From assembly GCA_015654675.1 (NCBI GenBank), contig JAATGM010000051.1, positions 124,001 through 188,000 on the forward strand: a stretch of DNA of 64,000 bases, given 5' to 3'. This DNA comes from Planctomycetota bacterium. GTDB taxonomy: Bacteria > Planctomycetota > Phycisphaerae > UBA1845 > UTPLA1. Of this stretch, positions 17,283 through 25,946 are shown one piece after another. Position 1 is the first letter of the stretch. Each line of letters begins with the position of its first letter. The notes under the pieces were generated by a model. The model did no database searches. It was not told the origin of the DNA and worked only from the letters and a program-made list of their open reading frames with translations. The position numbers and the translations under genes are program-made.

Positions 17283-18197
17283 TTAAGTTCCTTCGTAGCT
17301 ACGTACAATGAGTGGCTCCGCCCGCCTCAGGTCGTCCTTGCTTGCTATGTTCAATCGCAGATCGCCCGTTCCCCAGTGACCAATCTGGCGCATATCGCGG
17401 CTGAAGCCTTCTTCGATTGTCACGGTGTCGGGATCAACTTTAAGGAACACGAGTATTTCATTCTTCAAGACGACGATACTGGCGAAATTCTTAATCCGCC
17501 GGAACGCGACATAAAGTTTCAGGTGCTTTTCAACAACATCGTCTCCCAAACCAAGGATGAATGCACGAAGTCCCTCGTAGAGATCGCGCATTTGCTCGTC
17601 CATTTCGGCGAGTGCCTGCTCGACGGGTCGATCGGAACTGGCCTTTCCCGGCTTTGTTTTGATAGCGGGTCCGTCAACCACGATTGGATCAGCGGTCGTG
17701 CTGGTCAGAAGCTCAAGCGCGAGTAGCGCTTGCCCGAAGCGACGATAGCGAACGAGGTCAATGTTCCGATCAATCTGGCGGACGGCGTGCTCGTCGTGTT
17801 TGGTGAAATCGGCTGCGACGCAGATCAGTCGTGGCGAAGTCCAGTCTATTAGATCACTCACATCTTTGCCAAAACGATCAAGGACCAGCAGTTTGAATTC
17901 CGCCTTGTGGTCCAGGAGCCAATCAAGATAGTAGAGCCCCTGACTAATCACGTTTTCGCTCACTGCTCGCTTGTACTCGAGAATCACCGGGCAATCGTTT
18001 TCGTCGAGTCCGAGCGTGTCTATTCGGCCGCCGTGGAGCTTTCCGGTGGAATGCTCCGACGCCACAAAGCGGACGGCGAGCATTGGATCAAGGTTGCTCT
18101 CGATTAGCGTCTGAAGCGACTTCTCCAGTCCGCCGGCTTCTCCGGGCACTTCGGTAGCTCTGCCGTCGCTTATTGTGAATAACTTAATCTCGCTCAT
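17283..18197 (-). CDS. DUF5655 protein with NucS/DUF91-like nuclease domain
   Basis: The product is 304 aa from ATG 18197. The family start (MSEIKLF) is followed by an N-terminal PD-(D/E)xK-like domain with GGRIDTLGLDENDCPVILEY and KR (residues about 56-77), carrying the D...ExK triad, and a C-terminal DUF5655 domain ending in RMRQ-type helices and DLRRAEPLIVRSYEGT. The likely role is DNA binding or cleavage in defence or repair; the substrate is unknown. An in-frame ATG at 18206 has GGAG only two bases upstream, so the later ATG, with GGAG eleven bases away, is preferred. It sits immediately upstream of the hsdR-like relic, so it was probably part of a type I restriction-modification operon (inference). 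Confidence 0.85.
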   Translation of the reverse strand: MSEIKLFTISDGRATEVPGEAGGLEKSLQTLIESNLDPMLAVRFVASEHSTGKLHGGRIDTLGLDENDCPVILEYKRAVSENVISQGLYYLDWLLDHKAEFKLLVLDRFGKDVSDLIDWTSPRLICVAADFTKHDEHAVRQIDRNIDLVRYRRFGQALLALELLTSTTADPIVVDGPAIKTKPGKASSDRPVEQALAEMDEQMRDLYEGLRAFILGLGDDVVEKHLKLYVAFRRIKNFASIVVLKNEILVFLKVDPDTVTIEEGFSRDMRQIGHWGTGDLRLNIASKDDLRRAEPLIVRSYEGT

Positions 18198-18387
18198 GAG
18201 TTCCATCGCTCCGATCGTACGCGCGGGTGGGCTTAGTGCTCTTGATTCGTAGCGGGGACCGTACCCGGGGTCGCCTCGCCACCGCTAGTCCCTAGACATG
18301 GGGATTCACAGACCACGTTTGGGGAAGGTTGAGCTGCGGAGCGGCTGCTTAGGTGGCGATTGGAGGGCGGCGGGGGTGGTGGAGTCG

Positions 18388-18405
18388 TTCGCCCTCCGGG
18401 CGAAT
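18388..18405. repeat. Isolated palindromic module of the local repeat family
   Basis: TTCGCCCTCCGGGCGAAT forms a six-pair hairpin (TCGCCC/GGGCGA) and recurs inside both long copies of the repeat (around 18462 and 19395). It lies 24 bases before copy 1. Confidence 0.7.
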
Positions 18406-18428
18406 AGGGGAAAACGGCGGGGCCGGCG

Positions 18429-18634
18429 TTCCGGGGGTTGAAACCCCCGGCTACGTTCGATCGCCCTCCGGGCGAAATGGGAGCGACGGAATCCGAAGAT
18501 GTGAAGTGGGAATGGGAGTGCAGAAACGTTGGGGCTCGGTGGGGGAGCGTTCGTCGTTTCGCAATCGCGCGCGTGTACGTGGAGTTCTCGATTCGCACAA
18601 CGCACCGTACCCGGGCTTACGCCTCGGGCTCGGA
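18429..18634 (+). repeat. Palindrome-rich intergenic repeat, copy 1
   Basis: This 206-base element begins with the perfect hairpin CCGGGGGTTGAAACCCCCGG (18431-18450), continues with TCGCCCTCCGGGCGAA (18461-18476) and ends with ACCGTACCCGGGCTTACGCC (18604-18623) plus TCGGGCTCGGA. It aligns along its length with copy 2 at 19361-19551. The surrounding gene-free stretch, 18207-18832, also holds an isolated module at 18388 and a worn-down GACCGTACCCGGGGTCGCCT at 18257-18276. I see no gene in it. The structure suggests a REP-like or miniature mobile element without its own transposase. Confidence 0.75.
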
Positions 18635-18832
18635 TGGTGCGCGGGTCCGCCGTGCGGGTGGGTATTGGAGGGCGGTGGGGGAGTTCGGGATCACGGCCGC
18701 GCATTATCGAGCGAAACCTAGCATCGCGACTCGACCGACTCGGACCGGGAAGCGCCCATACGTGCGCCCAACGGATCGCATACAATCGAGGCGTATCCGT
18801 TGAAACATTCACCTTTGGGAGCGAAACAAGTC

Positions 18833-19237
18833 ATGTCCACCACCACCGCAAAGGTCCTGTACACCGGCCGCACTCACACCACGGGCGGCCACGATGGCGC
18901 CACGCGCAGCAGCGATGGCTTTCTGGACATCAAGCTGGCGCAGCCGCACCCGGCCGCCGAGAATCTCTTTGCCGCCGCCTGGTCGGCCTGCTACATCGCC
19001 GCGATCCAGCACGCCGCCGCGCTGCGCAAGATCAAGCTTGCGGGCTCTCCGGCGGTTGATGCGCAGATCGAATTGAACCGCGACGGCGATTCGTTCTTCC
19101 TGCGGGCGAGTCTGAGCGTCAGCATTCCGGGCGTGGAGCGCGAGGTGGCGCAGGAGCTGGCCGAGGCGGCGCACGGGCTGTGTCCGTACTCCAAGGCGGT
19201 CCACGGCAACATCGAGGTCTCGACGACCATCATCTGA
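18833..19237 (+). CDS. ohr: Ohr/OsmC-family peroxiredoxin-like protein with Arg-to-His change
   Basis: The product is 134 aa from ATG 18833. Ohr features: YTGRTHTTGGHDG, SSDGFLDIKLAQP, then ENLFAAAWSACYIAAI with the peroxidatic Cys and the Glu that supports it, and LCPYSKAVHGNIEV with the resolving Cys. Ohr enzymes reduce organic and fatty-acid hydroperoxides in the cytoplasm with lipoyl proteins as reductant. The family's activating Arg in GGRDG is His here, and the Gly-rich loop before the peroxidatic Cys helix is shortened. GGGAG lies eleven bases upstream. The gene is isolated between two copies of a palindromic repeat. A thiol peroxidase role is likely but the active-site change lowers certainty. 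Confidence 0.85.
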   Translation: MSTTTAKVLYTGRTHTTGGHDGATRSSDGFLDIKLAQPHPAAENLFAAAWSACYIAAIQHAAALRKIKLAGSPAVDAQIELNRDGDSFFLRASLSVSIPGVEREVAQELAEAAHGLCPYSKAVHGNIEVSTTII

Positions 19238-19360
19238 CGAGACTGCTCAGGCGGCACCCTTACGCTCCACGTGCACGCACCTGCGCTCACCGACCACCAG
19301 CGTGGGAAGATGGCTCGTTGGCGGAACTGTGTGCCGCGTTGGCGGCGGGCGCGGTAGGTA

Positions 19361-19551
19361 TTCCGGGAGCTAAGACCCCGCGGCTATGTTCGATCGCCCT
19401 CCGGGCGAATTTGCGGGGCGACGGAAACCGACGAGATGAATTGGGAATGGGGGCGCGGTGGGAGCACGTGTAGTTTGGCGGTCGCGCGCGCGCATTTGAC
19501 GTTCTCGATTCGCACGGAGCACCGTACCCGGGCTTACGCCTCGGGCTCGGA
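19361..19551 (+). repeat. Palindrome-rich intergenic repeat, copy 2
   Basis: This diverged 191-base copy shares with copy 1 the modules TTCGATCGCCCTCCGGGCGA (19389-19408), GTTCTCGATTCGCAC (19501-19515) and ACCGTACCCGGGCTTACGCC (19521-19540). Its first palindrome is decayed (TTCCGGGAGCTAAGACCCCG). The same orientation as copy 1 makes the pair a direct repeat flanking ohr. The rest of the gene-free stretch 19238-19630 shows nothing recognisable. Confidence 0.75.
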
Positions 19552-19630
19552 CGCGGAGCGAGCGGGGAGCAGGAGCATGAGCAGGATTCGGATTAAGAAT
19601 ACGAGGAAGAGTATGACGGGGGGGACCGAG

Positions 19631-19840
19631 TCAGGGCATTTCGCGGATGACGCTGTATTCGGCGGGCTGGAGGTTGCCGGCGAGGATTTCGTCGCCGATC
19701 CATCCCTCTTCGGTTGAGACGAAGCCCTTGCGCACCAGCCACTCGCGGACGGCTTCTTCGGTCCAGGGGCGGCGGGCGATGCCGGAAAGATTTTGCTGGA
19801 GGCGTTTGAAGTTGACGTTGATGAGGAGCTTCATACTCAT
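19631..19840 (-). CDS. Small protein of unknown function, 69 aa
   Basis: The frame starts at ATG 19840 (or the ATG two codons later) and reads like a genuine soluble protein, with balanced composition and a C-terminal part WTEEAVREWLVRKGFVSTEE that resembles a small helical or winged-helix-like fold. I do not recognise the family. A TATAAT hexamer (19849-19854 on the minus strand) sits nine bases before the ATG with no Shine-Dalgarno, which would fit a leaderless transcript. No matching -35 is seen. It converges with ohr across copy 2 of the repeat. Confidence 0.6.
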   Translation of the reverse strand: MSMKLLINVNFKRLQQNLSGIARRPWTEEAVREWLVRKGFVSTEEGWIGDEILAGNLQPAEYSVIREMP

Positions 19841-20026
19841 GTGCGATCATTATAGCGGAGATCGCGACAAGCGGCGCGATGGATTGGGGCGGATTCGGTT
19901 CGCATTCGGTCGTGGGATTGGGCGAATATCGGCGTTTGGGCTGAAAACGCGGATGGGGATGCGGGGGAGCGGGGCATTCGTGGCGGCGGGGGCGGTTGAA
20001 AAGCTTGGGTGACGTGATACGCTCGG

Positions 20027-21004
20027 TTGGTTGGCGCGGAGCGATTGCACTTGCTGCGGACATTGAAAGCCCACATTCAGCTACTTCGGCCGGCGCAGTG
20101 GGTGAAGAACATCTTCGTCTTTGCGGCGTGGGGCTTTTCGGACAAACGGTTTGAGCCAGCGGCGTTTTTGACGGCGTCGGTCGCGTTTCTCGCGTTCTCG
20201 CTGCTGTCGGCGGCGGTGTATGCGTTTAACGACATGCGCGACTATCGCGAGGACGCGCTGCACCCCACGAAGCGGAACCGGCCGGTGGCGAGCGGGAAGA
20301 TCTCGCCGGCGGCGGCGGGGCTGGACGCGATTCTGCTGACGCTGGCGGGCGTGTTCATTTCGTACAGTCTGGGGCGCGGGTTTCTGTTTACGACGACGGT
20401 CTATCTGCTGCTCAACCTGTTCTACAGTCTGGGGGCGAAGCGGCTGGTGCTGCTGGATGTGATCATTGTGGCGATCGGGTTCGTGCTGCGGGCGCTGGGC
20501 GGGGCGCAGGCGCTGAACGTTGAGGTGTCGGCGTGGCTGCTTATCTGCACGTTCACGCTGTGTCTGTTCCTTGGCTTCGGGAAGCGGCGGTGCGAGCTGG
20601 CGATGATGGACGCGCCGGGCGAGGCGGCGGGGCATCGGGCGACGCTGGCGCGGTATACGCCGGACCTTTTGAATCAGCTTTTGTCGGTGACGGGCGGAAT
20701 CGCGGTCATCACGTTTTTGTTGTACACGCTTGATCCGTACACGGCGCACACGTTTCGGCCGCTGATTTTCACTACTCCGCTCGTTTTCTATGCGATTTTT
20801 CGGTACGCGATGGTGATTGAGCGGGGGGAGCATCCGGGGCCGACGGACATTTTGATTAACGATCGGCCGTTTCTGATCACGGCGATCGTCTGGCTGCTGC
20901 TGACGGGGCTGATCGTCTATCGGGGGAAGCAGATCGAGAAGTGGCTGCCGCCGATTCGATGGCCGGGGACGCAGGCGCCGATTGAGCCGCCGCATCGGCC
21001 GTAG
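20027..21004 (+). CDS. UbiA-family prenyltransferase (decaprenyl-phosphate phosphoribosyltransferase-like)
   Basis: The product is up to 325 aa. The UbiA fold is shown by LLRPAQWVKNIFVFAAWGFS near the N-terminus, the first Asp-rich motif NDMRDYREDALHPTKRNRP (residues about 67-85) and a second near GFGKRRCELAMMD. The RPxQWVKN start and the HPTKRNRPVASG segment are characteristic of the subgroup that includes decaprenyl-phosphate 5-phosphoribosyltransferase, which attaches phosphoribose to a polyprenyl phosphate for cell-wall glycans. About nine membrane helices follow. There is no ATG start; TTG codons at 20027, 20045 and 20051 are possible. GGAG at 20038-20041 favours the TTG at 20051, giving a protein eight residues shorter. 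Product identity beyond the subgroup is inference. Confidence 0.85.
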   Translation: MVGAERLHLLRTLKAHIQLLRPAQWVKNIFVFAAWGFSDKRFEPAAFLTASVAFLAFSLLSAAVYAFNDMRDYREDALHPTKRNRPVASGKISPAAAGLDAILLTLAGVFISYSLGRGFLFTTTVYLLLNLFYSLGAKRLVLLDVIIVAIGFVLRALGGAQALNVEVSAWLLICTFTLCLFLGFGKRRCELAMMDAPGEAAGHRATLARYTPDLLNQLLSVTGGIAVITFLLYTLDPYTAHTFRPLIFTTPLVFYAIFRYAMVIERGEHPGPTDILINDRPFLITAIVWLLLTGLIVYRGKQIEKWLPPIRWPGTQAPIEPPHRP

Positions 21005-21037
21005 GCACGCTTGTTCGCCGGTCCGGCAGGCGCACGC

Positions 21038-21066
21038 TTGATTCGGGGGCGGTAGAACGCAAAAAT
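21038..21066 (+). promoter_or_regulatory. Candidate promoter upstream of pilT
   Basis: TTGATT (21038-21043), 17 bases, AAAAAT (21061-21066), about 110 bases before the pilT ATG. Both hexamers match four of six consensus positions. Confidence 0.3.
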
Positions 21067-21179
21067 AGAGTAGCGGCGGCCACGATTGCTTGTCGCCGCG
21101 ACAGCCGGTAACAACGCCTCAAACCGAATCACCGGCGGCCTGGAGCACGGCCGTCGGCCTGCGATAAAGGTAACTCTCC

Positions 21180-22352
21180 ATGCACGATCAGATTCCGTCC
21201 GTCGACGCATTCAATCCGATTGATACGCACGAGTCGTCCGGCGTGTTGCCGGTGCGGAAGAATCCGAAGATCAATCGGTTGTTCAAGGCGTGTTGCAAGC
21301 TGGGGGCGAGCGACGTGCACGTGAAGGCGGGGGCGCCGCCGCGGTTTCGGCTGGGGGGTGACATTCGCAAGGCGCACGAGCCGCCGTTGTCGTCGGAGCA
21401 GATCGACGAGATGGTGTTCGAGATTCTGACGCCGGCGCAGCGACAGCACTTTCTGGATCATGGGGCAGTCGACTTCGCGCATGATCTGGAGGGGGCGGAT
21501 CGATTTCGCGTTAACGTGTTTCGGCAGCGCGGGCATACGTCGATCGCGGCGCGGCGCGTGGTGCGGCAGATTCGCGGATTCGAGGAGCTGGGCGTACCGG
21601 ATATTTTGAAGACGATCTCGGAGGCGGAGCAGGGGCTGGTCTTGCTGGCGGGAATCACCGGGTCGGGCAAGAGCACGACGATCGCGGCCATGCTGGATTA
21701 CATCAACCGGAATCGGCCGGTGCATATCGTGACGCTGGAGGACCCGATCGAATATTTGTTCGAGGACCACAAGGCGTTCATCAATCAGCGCGAGGTGGGG
21801 ATCGACGTGCGGGATTTTCACGCAGCGCTGAAGTACCTGATGCGGCAGGACCCGGACGTGGTGCTGATGGGCGAGATGCGCGATCGGGACACGTTTGAGG
21901 CGGCCATGCACGCGACGGAGACGGGGCACCTGGTGTTCGGGACGATCCACGCGTCCACCTGCGCCCAGACCATCACGCGAATATTGGACCTTTTCCCGGA
22001 GGGGGCGCGGGCGCTGGTGCGGCAGTCACTGGTGTTCAACTTGAAGGCGGTGGTGGCCCAAAAGCTGCTGCCATCGATCACGCCGAAGTACAAGCGGGTG
22101 CCTTGCTGCGAGATCATGATCGTCAATGCGGCGATCCGGAAGCTGATCGCGGATGGGCGAGACGTCGAGATTACTTCGGTAATGAAGGGGTCGTCGGCGG
22201 AGGGGATGCAGGACTTCACGGCGGCGTTGCATGATCTAGTGCAAAAGGAATACATCGACTTGAAAGTGGCGCTGGAGGTTGCCACCAATCCCGAGGAATT
22301 GAAGATGGTCATGAAGGGCATCCGCACGGGTGGCGGCGGGATTCTTGGATAG
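21180..22352 (+). CDS. pilT: Type IV pilus retraction ATPase PilT
   Basis: The product is 390 aa. An N-terminal PAS-like domain (LGASDVHVKAGAPPRFRLGG) precedes the RecA-like core: Walker A GITGSGKSTTIAAML near residue 158, Asp box IVTLEDPIEYLF, Walker B DPDVVLMGEMRD and His box TETGHLVFGTIHAST. PilT hydrolyses ATP to depolymerise the pilus and drive retraction from the cytoplasmic face. The N-terminal 30 residues and a C-terminal tail of about 40 residues extend beyond common PilT lengths (about 345 aa). AAGG lies about nine bases before the ATG. It is the first of a same-strand series of ATPase genes. Confidence 0.92.
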   Translation: MHDQIPSVDAFNPIDTHESSGVLPVRKNPKINRLFKACCKLGASDVHVKAGAPPRFRLGGDIRKAHEPPLSSEQIDEMVFEILTPAQRQHFLDHGAVDFAHDLEGADRFRVNVFRQRGHTSIAARRVVRQIRGFEELGVPDILKTISEAEQGLVLLAGITGSGKSTTIAAMLDYINRNRPVHIVTLEDPIEYLFEDHKAFINQREVGIDVRDFHAALKYLMRQDPDVVLMGEMRDRDTFEAAMHATETGHLVFGTIHASTCAQTITRILDLFPEGARALVRQSLVFNLKAVVAQKLLPSITPKYKRVPCCEIMIVNAAIRKLIADGRDVEITSVMKGSSAEGMQDFTAALHDLVQKEYIDLKVALEVATNPEELKMVMKGIRTGGGGILG

Positions 22353-22385
22353 CGAATCCAGGTTTGCAGGGCTCGCAGTACATAC

Positions 22386-24101
22386 ATGGCGAAGACATCT
22401 TCAAGGGATTGCGTGGAACTGCAGATCAGCGCGGGGGGAATGCGTCGGCGGGTGCAGCTGGAGCGATCGATGTATCGCATCGGGCGGCAGGACGACAACG
22501 ATATCGTCATCGACGACAAGAAGGCGTCGCGGCGTCACTGCGTGTTGGAGAAAAGCGGCGAACAGTTCGTATTGCGCGACCTGGATTCGCGGAATGGGAC
22601 CTGGGTGGGTGAGGAGCGCGTGCGGGAAGCGCGACTGTCGGCGGGGGAGGCGTTTCGGATCGGGCGAACCGTTTTTGAGCTTATCGCATCGGGAGCGATG
22701 CCCCGCTCAGATCACGCGATGAATATTGAGATCATCGATATTCCACCGCCGAAACAGCCGAAGATCGCGCGGGAGGCGAAGTCCGGGTTTTCGACCCGAC
22801 TGAGCGGGCCGGTACAGCAGCAGTTGCGTCCGTTGCGCGAGGCGGCGTCGCTGCTGGCGCGGACGACCGACCGTGCCTTGACGCTTCGCAATGCGCGTCT
22901 GCTGGATCGGCATTCAAAGCCACGGGCCATCGGCGAGAGCGGAACGACCGAAGCCGAGACGGCACTCCTGGAAATCGTGCTGACGGCGATTCAGATTCGA
23001 GTATCGGACATCTTTATCGAGCCGGGGGAGAGCGGGTTTGCGCTGCGGGCCCGGATCGACGGGCTTCTGCAGCCAATGGCCCAGATCAAAAAGCCGCTTG
23101 GTCTTGCGCTTCTGAATGCGATCAAGATACTTTGCGAGATCGACCTGTCGAAGCGAAGCATGATTCAGGAGGGGACATTCGTCGTGGCGCTGCCGGATCG
23201 GCGAGTCGATCTGCGGGTTTCGATTTTGCCGGTGTCGGACGGGCAGAAGGCAGCGATTCGCATTCTGGACAAGGCACGTATTCCGGACAACCTGGCTTCG
23301 CTGGGAATGGACGAGGATTTGTTGAGCGAAGTGCGACGAGCCCTGGCGCAGGACGCGGGGATGATTGTCGTCTCGGGGCCAACAGGAAGCGGGAAGACTA
23401 CGACCCTCTACACCATCTTACAGGGGATTGACGCCCATCAGCGAAATGTCGTGACGATTGAGGACCCGATCGAATATCGCATCGATCAAGCGACGCAGAT
23501 CGCGATCGACCCGGGGCATCAGGTGACGTTTGCGTCGGTGCTCGCTTCGGTATTACGGCAGAATCCGGACGTCATTCTGGTGGGCGAGATTCGGGACAAG
23601 GAAACCGCCTCCCTGGCGATGCACGCATCGAGCACGGGGCATCTGGTGTTGACGACGGCGCACGCGCGGGACGCGCTGGGAACAATTTTTCGGCTCCTGG
23701 ACCTGGGGATTGAGCCGGTGCAGATTGCGGGGTCGGTGTCGCTGGCGGTTGCACAACGGCTGATTCGACTGCTATGCCCGCATTGCAAGCGTCCGTTTCG
23801 CCCGGACGCACGGATGATCCGCGACCTCCGCCTGGATGAGCGACAGTCCGTTGAACTCTTCGTCCCGGTGGGCTGCGCTCGGTGCATGCAGACGGGCTAC
23901 GCGGGGCGCACCGCAATATTCGAGGTGATGAGGTTCACGCCGGCGCTTCGGGATGTGATCCTGACACGACCGACAGTGGCCCAAGTCCGGAAAGCGGCCG
24001 GAGACTGGTTGTTTCGAACGCTTTCGGACAGCGGCCGGCGGAAGGTATTGCAAGGATTGACGTCATTTGAGGAATCGGAGCGGGTGGCGTCGGGCGATTG
24101 A
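22386..24101 (+). CDS. FHA domain fused to a GspE/PilB-family ATPase
   Basis: The product is 571 aa. Residues about 10-100 form an FHA domain with YRIGRQDDNDIVIDD, KASRRHC and RDLDSRNGTWVG, containing the phosphothreonine-binding Arg, Ser and His positions. A linker follows, then from about residue 190 a GspE-type N2 domain (VSDIFIEPGESGFALRARID) and the catalytic core: GPTGSGKTTTLYTIL (Walker A), VVTIEDPIEY (Asp box), NPDVILVGEIRD (Walker B), STGHLVLTTAHARDA (His box) and the zinc module CPHC...CARC. It probably drives pilus assembly or type II secretion, with the FHA domain allowing Thr phosphorylation signals to control it (inference). It lies 33 bases after pilT. Confidence 0.9.
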   Translation: MAKTSSRDCVELQISAGGMRRRVQLERSMYRIGRQDDNDIVIDDKKASRRHCVLEKSGEQFVLRDLDSRNGTWVGEERVREARLSAGEAFRIGRTVFELIASGAMPRSDHAMNIEIIDIPPPKQPKIAREAKSGFSTRLSGPVQQQLRPLREAASLLARTTDRALTLRNARLLDRHSKPRAIGESGTTEAETALLEIVLTAIQIRVSDIFIEPGESGFALRARIDGLLQPMAQIKKPLGLALLNAIKILCEIDLSKRSMIQEGTFVVALPDRRVDLRVSILPVSDGQKAAIRILDKARIPDNLASLGMDEDLLSEVRRALAQDAGMIVVSGPTGSGKTTTLYTILQGIDAHQRNVVTIEDPIEYRIDQATQIAIDPGHQVTFASVLASVLRQNPDVILVGEIRDKETASLAMHASSTGHLVLTTAHARDALGTIFRLLDLGIEPVQIAGSVSLAVAQRLIRLLCPHCKRPFRPDARMIRDLRLDERQSVELFVPVGCARCMQTGYAGRTAIFEVMRFTPALRDVILTRPTVAQVRKAAGDWLFRTLSDSGRRKVLQGLTSFEESERVASGD

Positions 24102-24205
24102 GTTTGGCGGGTCGGGCGGATAATCTGGCCGGGCTTTAGATGGCGCGGAAACGGCGGTCGGGCGCGCGGGGGCGGCGACGCAACGGCCGGGCGGCGTGAG
24201 GAACG

Positions 24206-25921
24206 ATGGGATTTGACCCCGCGATGATATTGGCCGACCTTCCGACGACGGGCGGATATTTTTCGCCGCTGAAGGTGGGATTATTCGCTGTCCTCGGCCT
24301 GGCATGGGCCGCGACGGCGGCATGGACGGACCAGGACACGATCCGCGCAAAGGTCACCAAGCAGCCCTGGAACGCGATTGTGTTCGGCGGCGGTGCGCTT
24401 GGTATCGCATTGTGGATTTTGCTGCCGCAGTTCTATCTCGGATTACTGGCGTTCCTGCTGCTGTACGGCGGGACCTCGGTTTGGTACTGCCTGATGCGAA
24501 ACGGCAAGGTTTCGCCGGGACAGCAGGTCCTGACGCCCGCGCACCTGAAGCGGCTCTTTGGCAAGAAGTCGAAGTCGGACGACGCGGCGAACGCGGGTGA
24601 CCGGGTTCGCATCAAGGGGGCGGACGGTAAGCCGGCGAAGTGGCCGACCGATCCTGAACATCGCGAGAGCTATCGGGCGTTGCAGGAATTCCTGTTTGAC
24701 GCGATCTGGCGGCGCGCGAGTGTCGTGGACATCACGATCGCGGCGCAGCAGGCGAAGGTGATGTACCGGGTCGATGGGGTGAATCGCGAACGCGAGCCGA
24801 TCGAACGCCCGCTGGCGGATGAGATGCTCGAGCACCTCAAGCGTATCTGCGGGATGGATGCGGTTGAGCAGCGGAAGCCACAGAGCGGCAAGATGACGGG
24901 CGCGGTGGGGCCGGGCGGCAAGCAGGACAAGGTGGTGGAAATCCAGGTTCGGACGAGCGGCAGCACGGCCGGTCAGCGGGTCGTGATGAACATGTTCTCG
25001 GAGGAGAGCAAGTTCCGGATAACGGACATCGGATTGAACAAACACCAGCTTCCGGCGTTGCAGGCGGTGATCGAGAAGCCGCGCGGCGTGGTGGTGGTGG
25101 CGGGGCCGAAGGAAAGCGGCGTGACGAGCACGCTGTACGCCCTGATTCGATCGCACGACGCGTTCTTGAAGAACATCCACACGCTCGAAAACGCGAAGGT
25201 AATGGACATCGACAACGTCACCCAGCATGTGTTCGACAGCAAGGGCGGGACGATCCCGTTCTCGCGCCAGCTTCAGTCGATCATACGAATGGAGCCGGAC
25301 GTGTTGATGGTGTCCGAATGCACCGATCACGAAACGGCGGAGTTGATCGCGGCGGGCGGCAAGCAGAATCGCAAGATCTACGTCGGGCTGGCGGGATCGG
25401 ACACGCTGTCGGCGGTGCGGAAATACATGCAGTTGGTCGGTGAAACCGAGTCGGCGGCGGCCGGTCTGGAAGCGGTGATTGCGCAACGGCTGGTGCGTGT
25501 GCTCTGTCCAAGCTGCCGGAAGGCATACAAGCCCGATCCGACGCTGCTGAAGCGGATGAACCTGCCGGCGGATGACACGCGCGTTTTCTATCGGCCGCCG
25601 AATCCGGACGAGCTGGAGGTGGACAAGAAGGGGGTCCCGATCATCTGCCAGGTATGCCAGGGGTCGGGCTATCTGGGACGGACGGGCATTTTCGAGGTGC
25701 TGATCGTCGACTCTGAGATTCGGTCGATGCTGGCGCAAGGCGCGCCGCTGATGAACGTGAAGGCGCATGCGCGACGGAACAAGATGCAGTATCTGCAGGA
25801 GTGCGGGCTGCTCAAGGTATTTGACGGGATGACAAGCATTAACGAAGTGCTGCGCGTGACGCGCGACGATGCGGCGGGTCCGGCCGGGCCCGCGAAACCA
25901 GCGCCGAAGGCGCCGGCGTGA
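24206..25921 (+). CDS. Membrane-anchored GspE-family protein with degenerate Walker A
   Basis: The product is 571 aa. Unlike GspE, it begins with about three membrane helices (residues 25-42, 55-70 and 74-92). The rest follows the GspE plan: WRRASVVDITIAAQQAKVMY and RVDGVN (N2 domain), then a nucleotide-binding core, and a zinc module CPSC...CQVC followed by GSGYLGRTGIFEVL. Key catalytic motifs are altered: Walker A reads GPKESGVTST instead of GPTGSGKTTT, so the P-loop Lys is Val; the His box is absent (KIYVGLAGSDT). Walker B keeps the Glu (DVLMVSECTD). It is probably a non-hydrolysing partner or platform for the two active ATPases upstream (inference). GAGGAAC precedes the ATG. Confidence 0.88.
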   Translation: MGFDPAMILADLPTTGGYFSPLKVGLFAVLGLAWAATAAWTDQDTIRAKVTKQPWNAIVFGGGALGIALWILLPQFYLGLLAFLLLYGGTSVWYCLMRNGKVSPGQQVLTPAHLKRLFGKKSKSDDAANAGDRVRIKGADGKPAKWPTDPEHRESYRALQEFLFDAIWRRASVVDITIAAQQAKVMYRVDGVNREREPIERPLADEMLEHLKRICGMDAVEQRKPQSGKMTGAVGPGGKQDKVVEIQVRTSGSTAGQRVVMNMFSEESKFRITDIGLNKHQLPALQAVIEKPRGVVVVAGPKESGVTSTLYALIRSHDAFLKNIHTLENAKVMDIDNVTQHVFDSKGGTIPFSRQLQSIIRMEPDVLMVSECTDHETAELIAAGGKQNRKIYVGLAGSDTLSAVRKYMQLVGETESAAAGLEAVIAQRLVRVLCPSCRKAYKPDPTLLKRMNLPADDTRVFYRPPNPDELEVDKKGVPIICQVCQGSGYLGRTGIFEVLIVDSEIRSMLAQGAPLMNVKAHARRNKMQYLQECGLLKVFDGMTSINEVLRVTRDDAAGPAGPAKPAPKAPA

Positions 25922-25946
25922 GCATTCGGGACGGGAGCGATTTGAG

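Noticed and set aside
18306-18812. Several short frames through the palindromic repeats upstream of ohr
   Set aside because: They read through hairpin modules; translations are Arg/Pro-rich and the repeat copies differ by frame-breaking indels.
18388-19551. CRISPR-like array
   Set aside because: The repeats are long, modular and only two in number, without regular spacers or cas genes.
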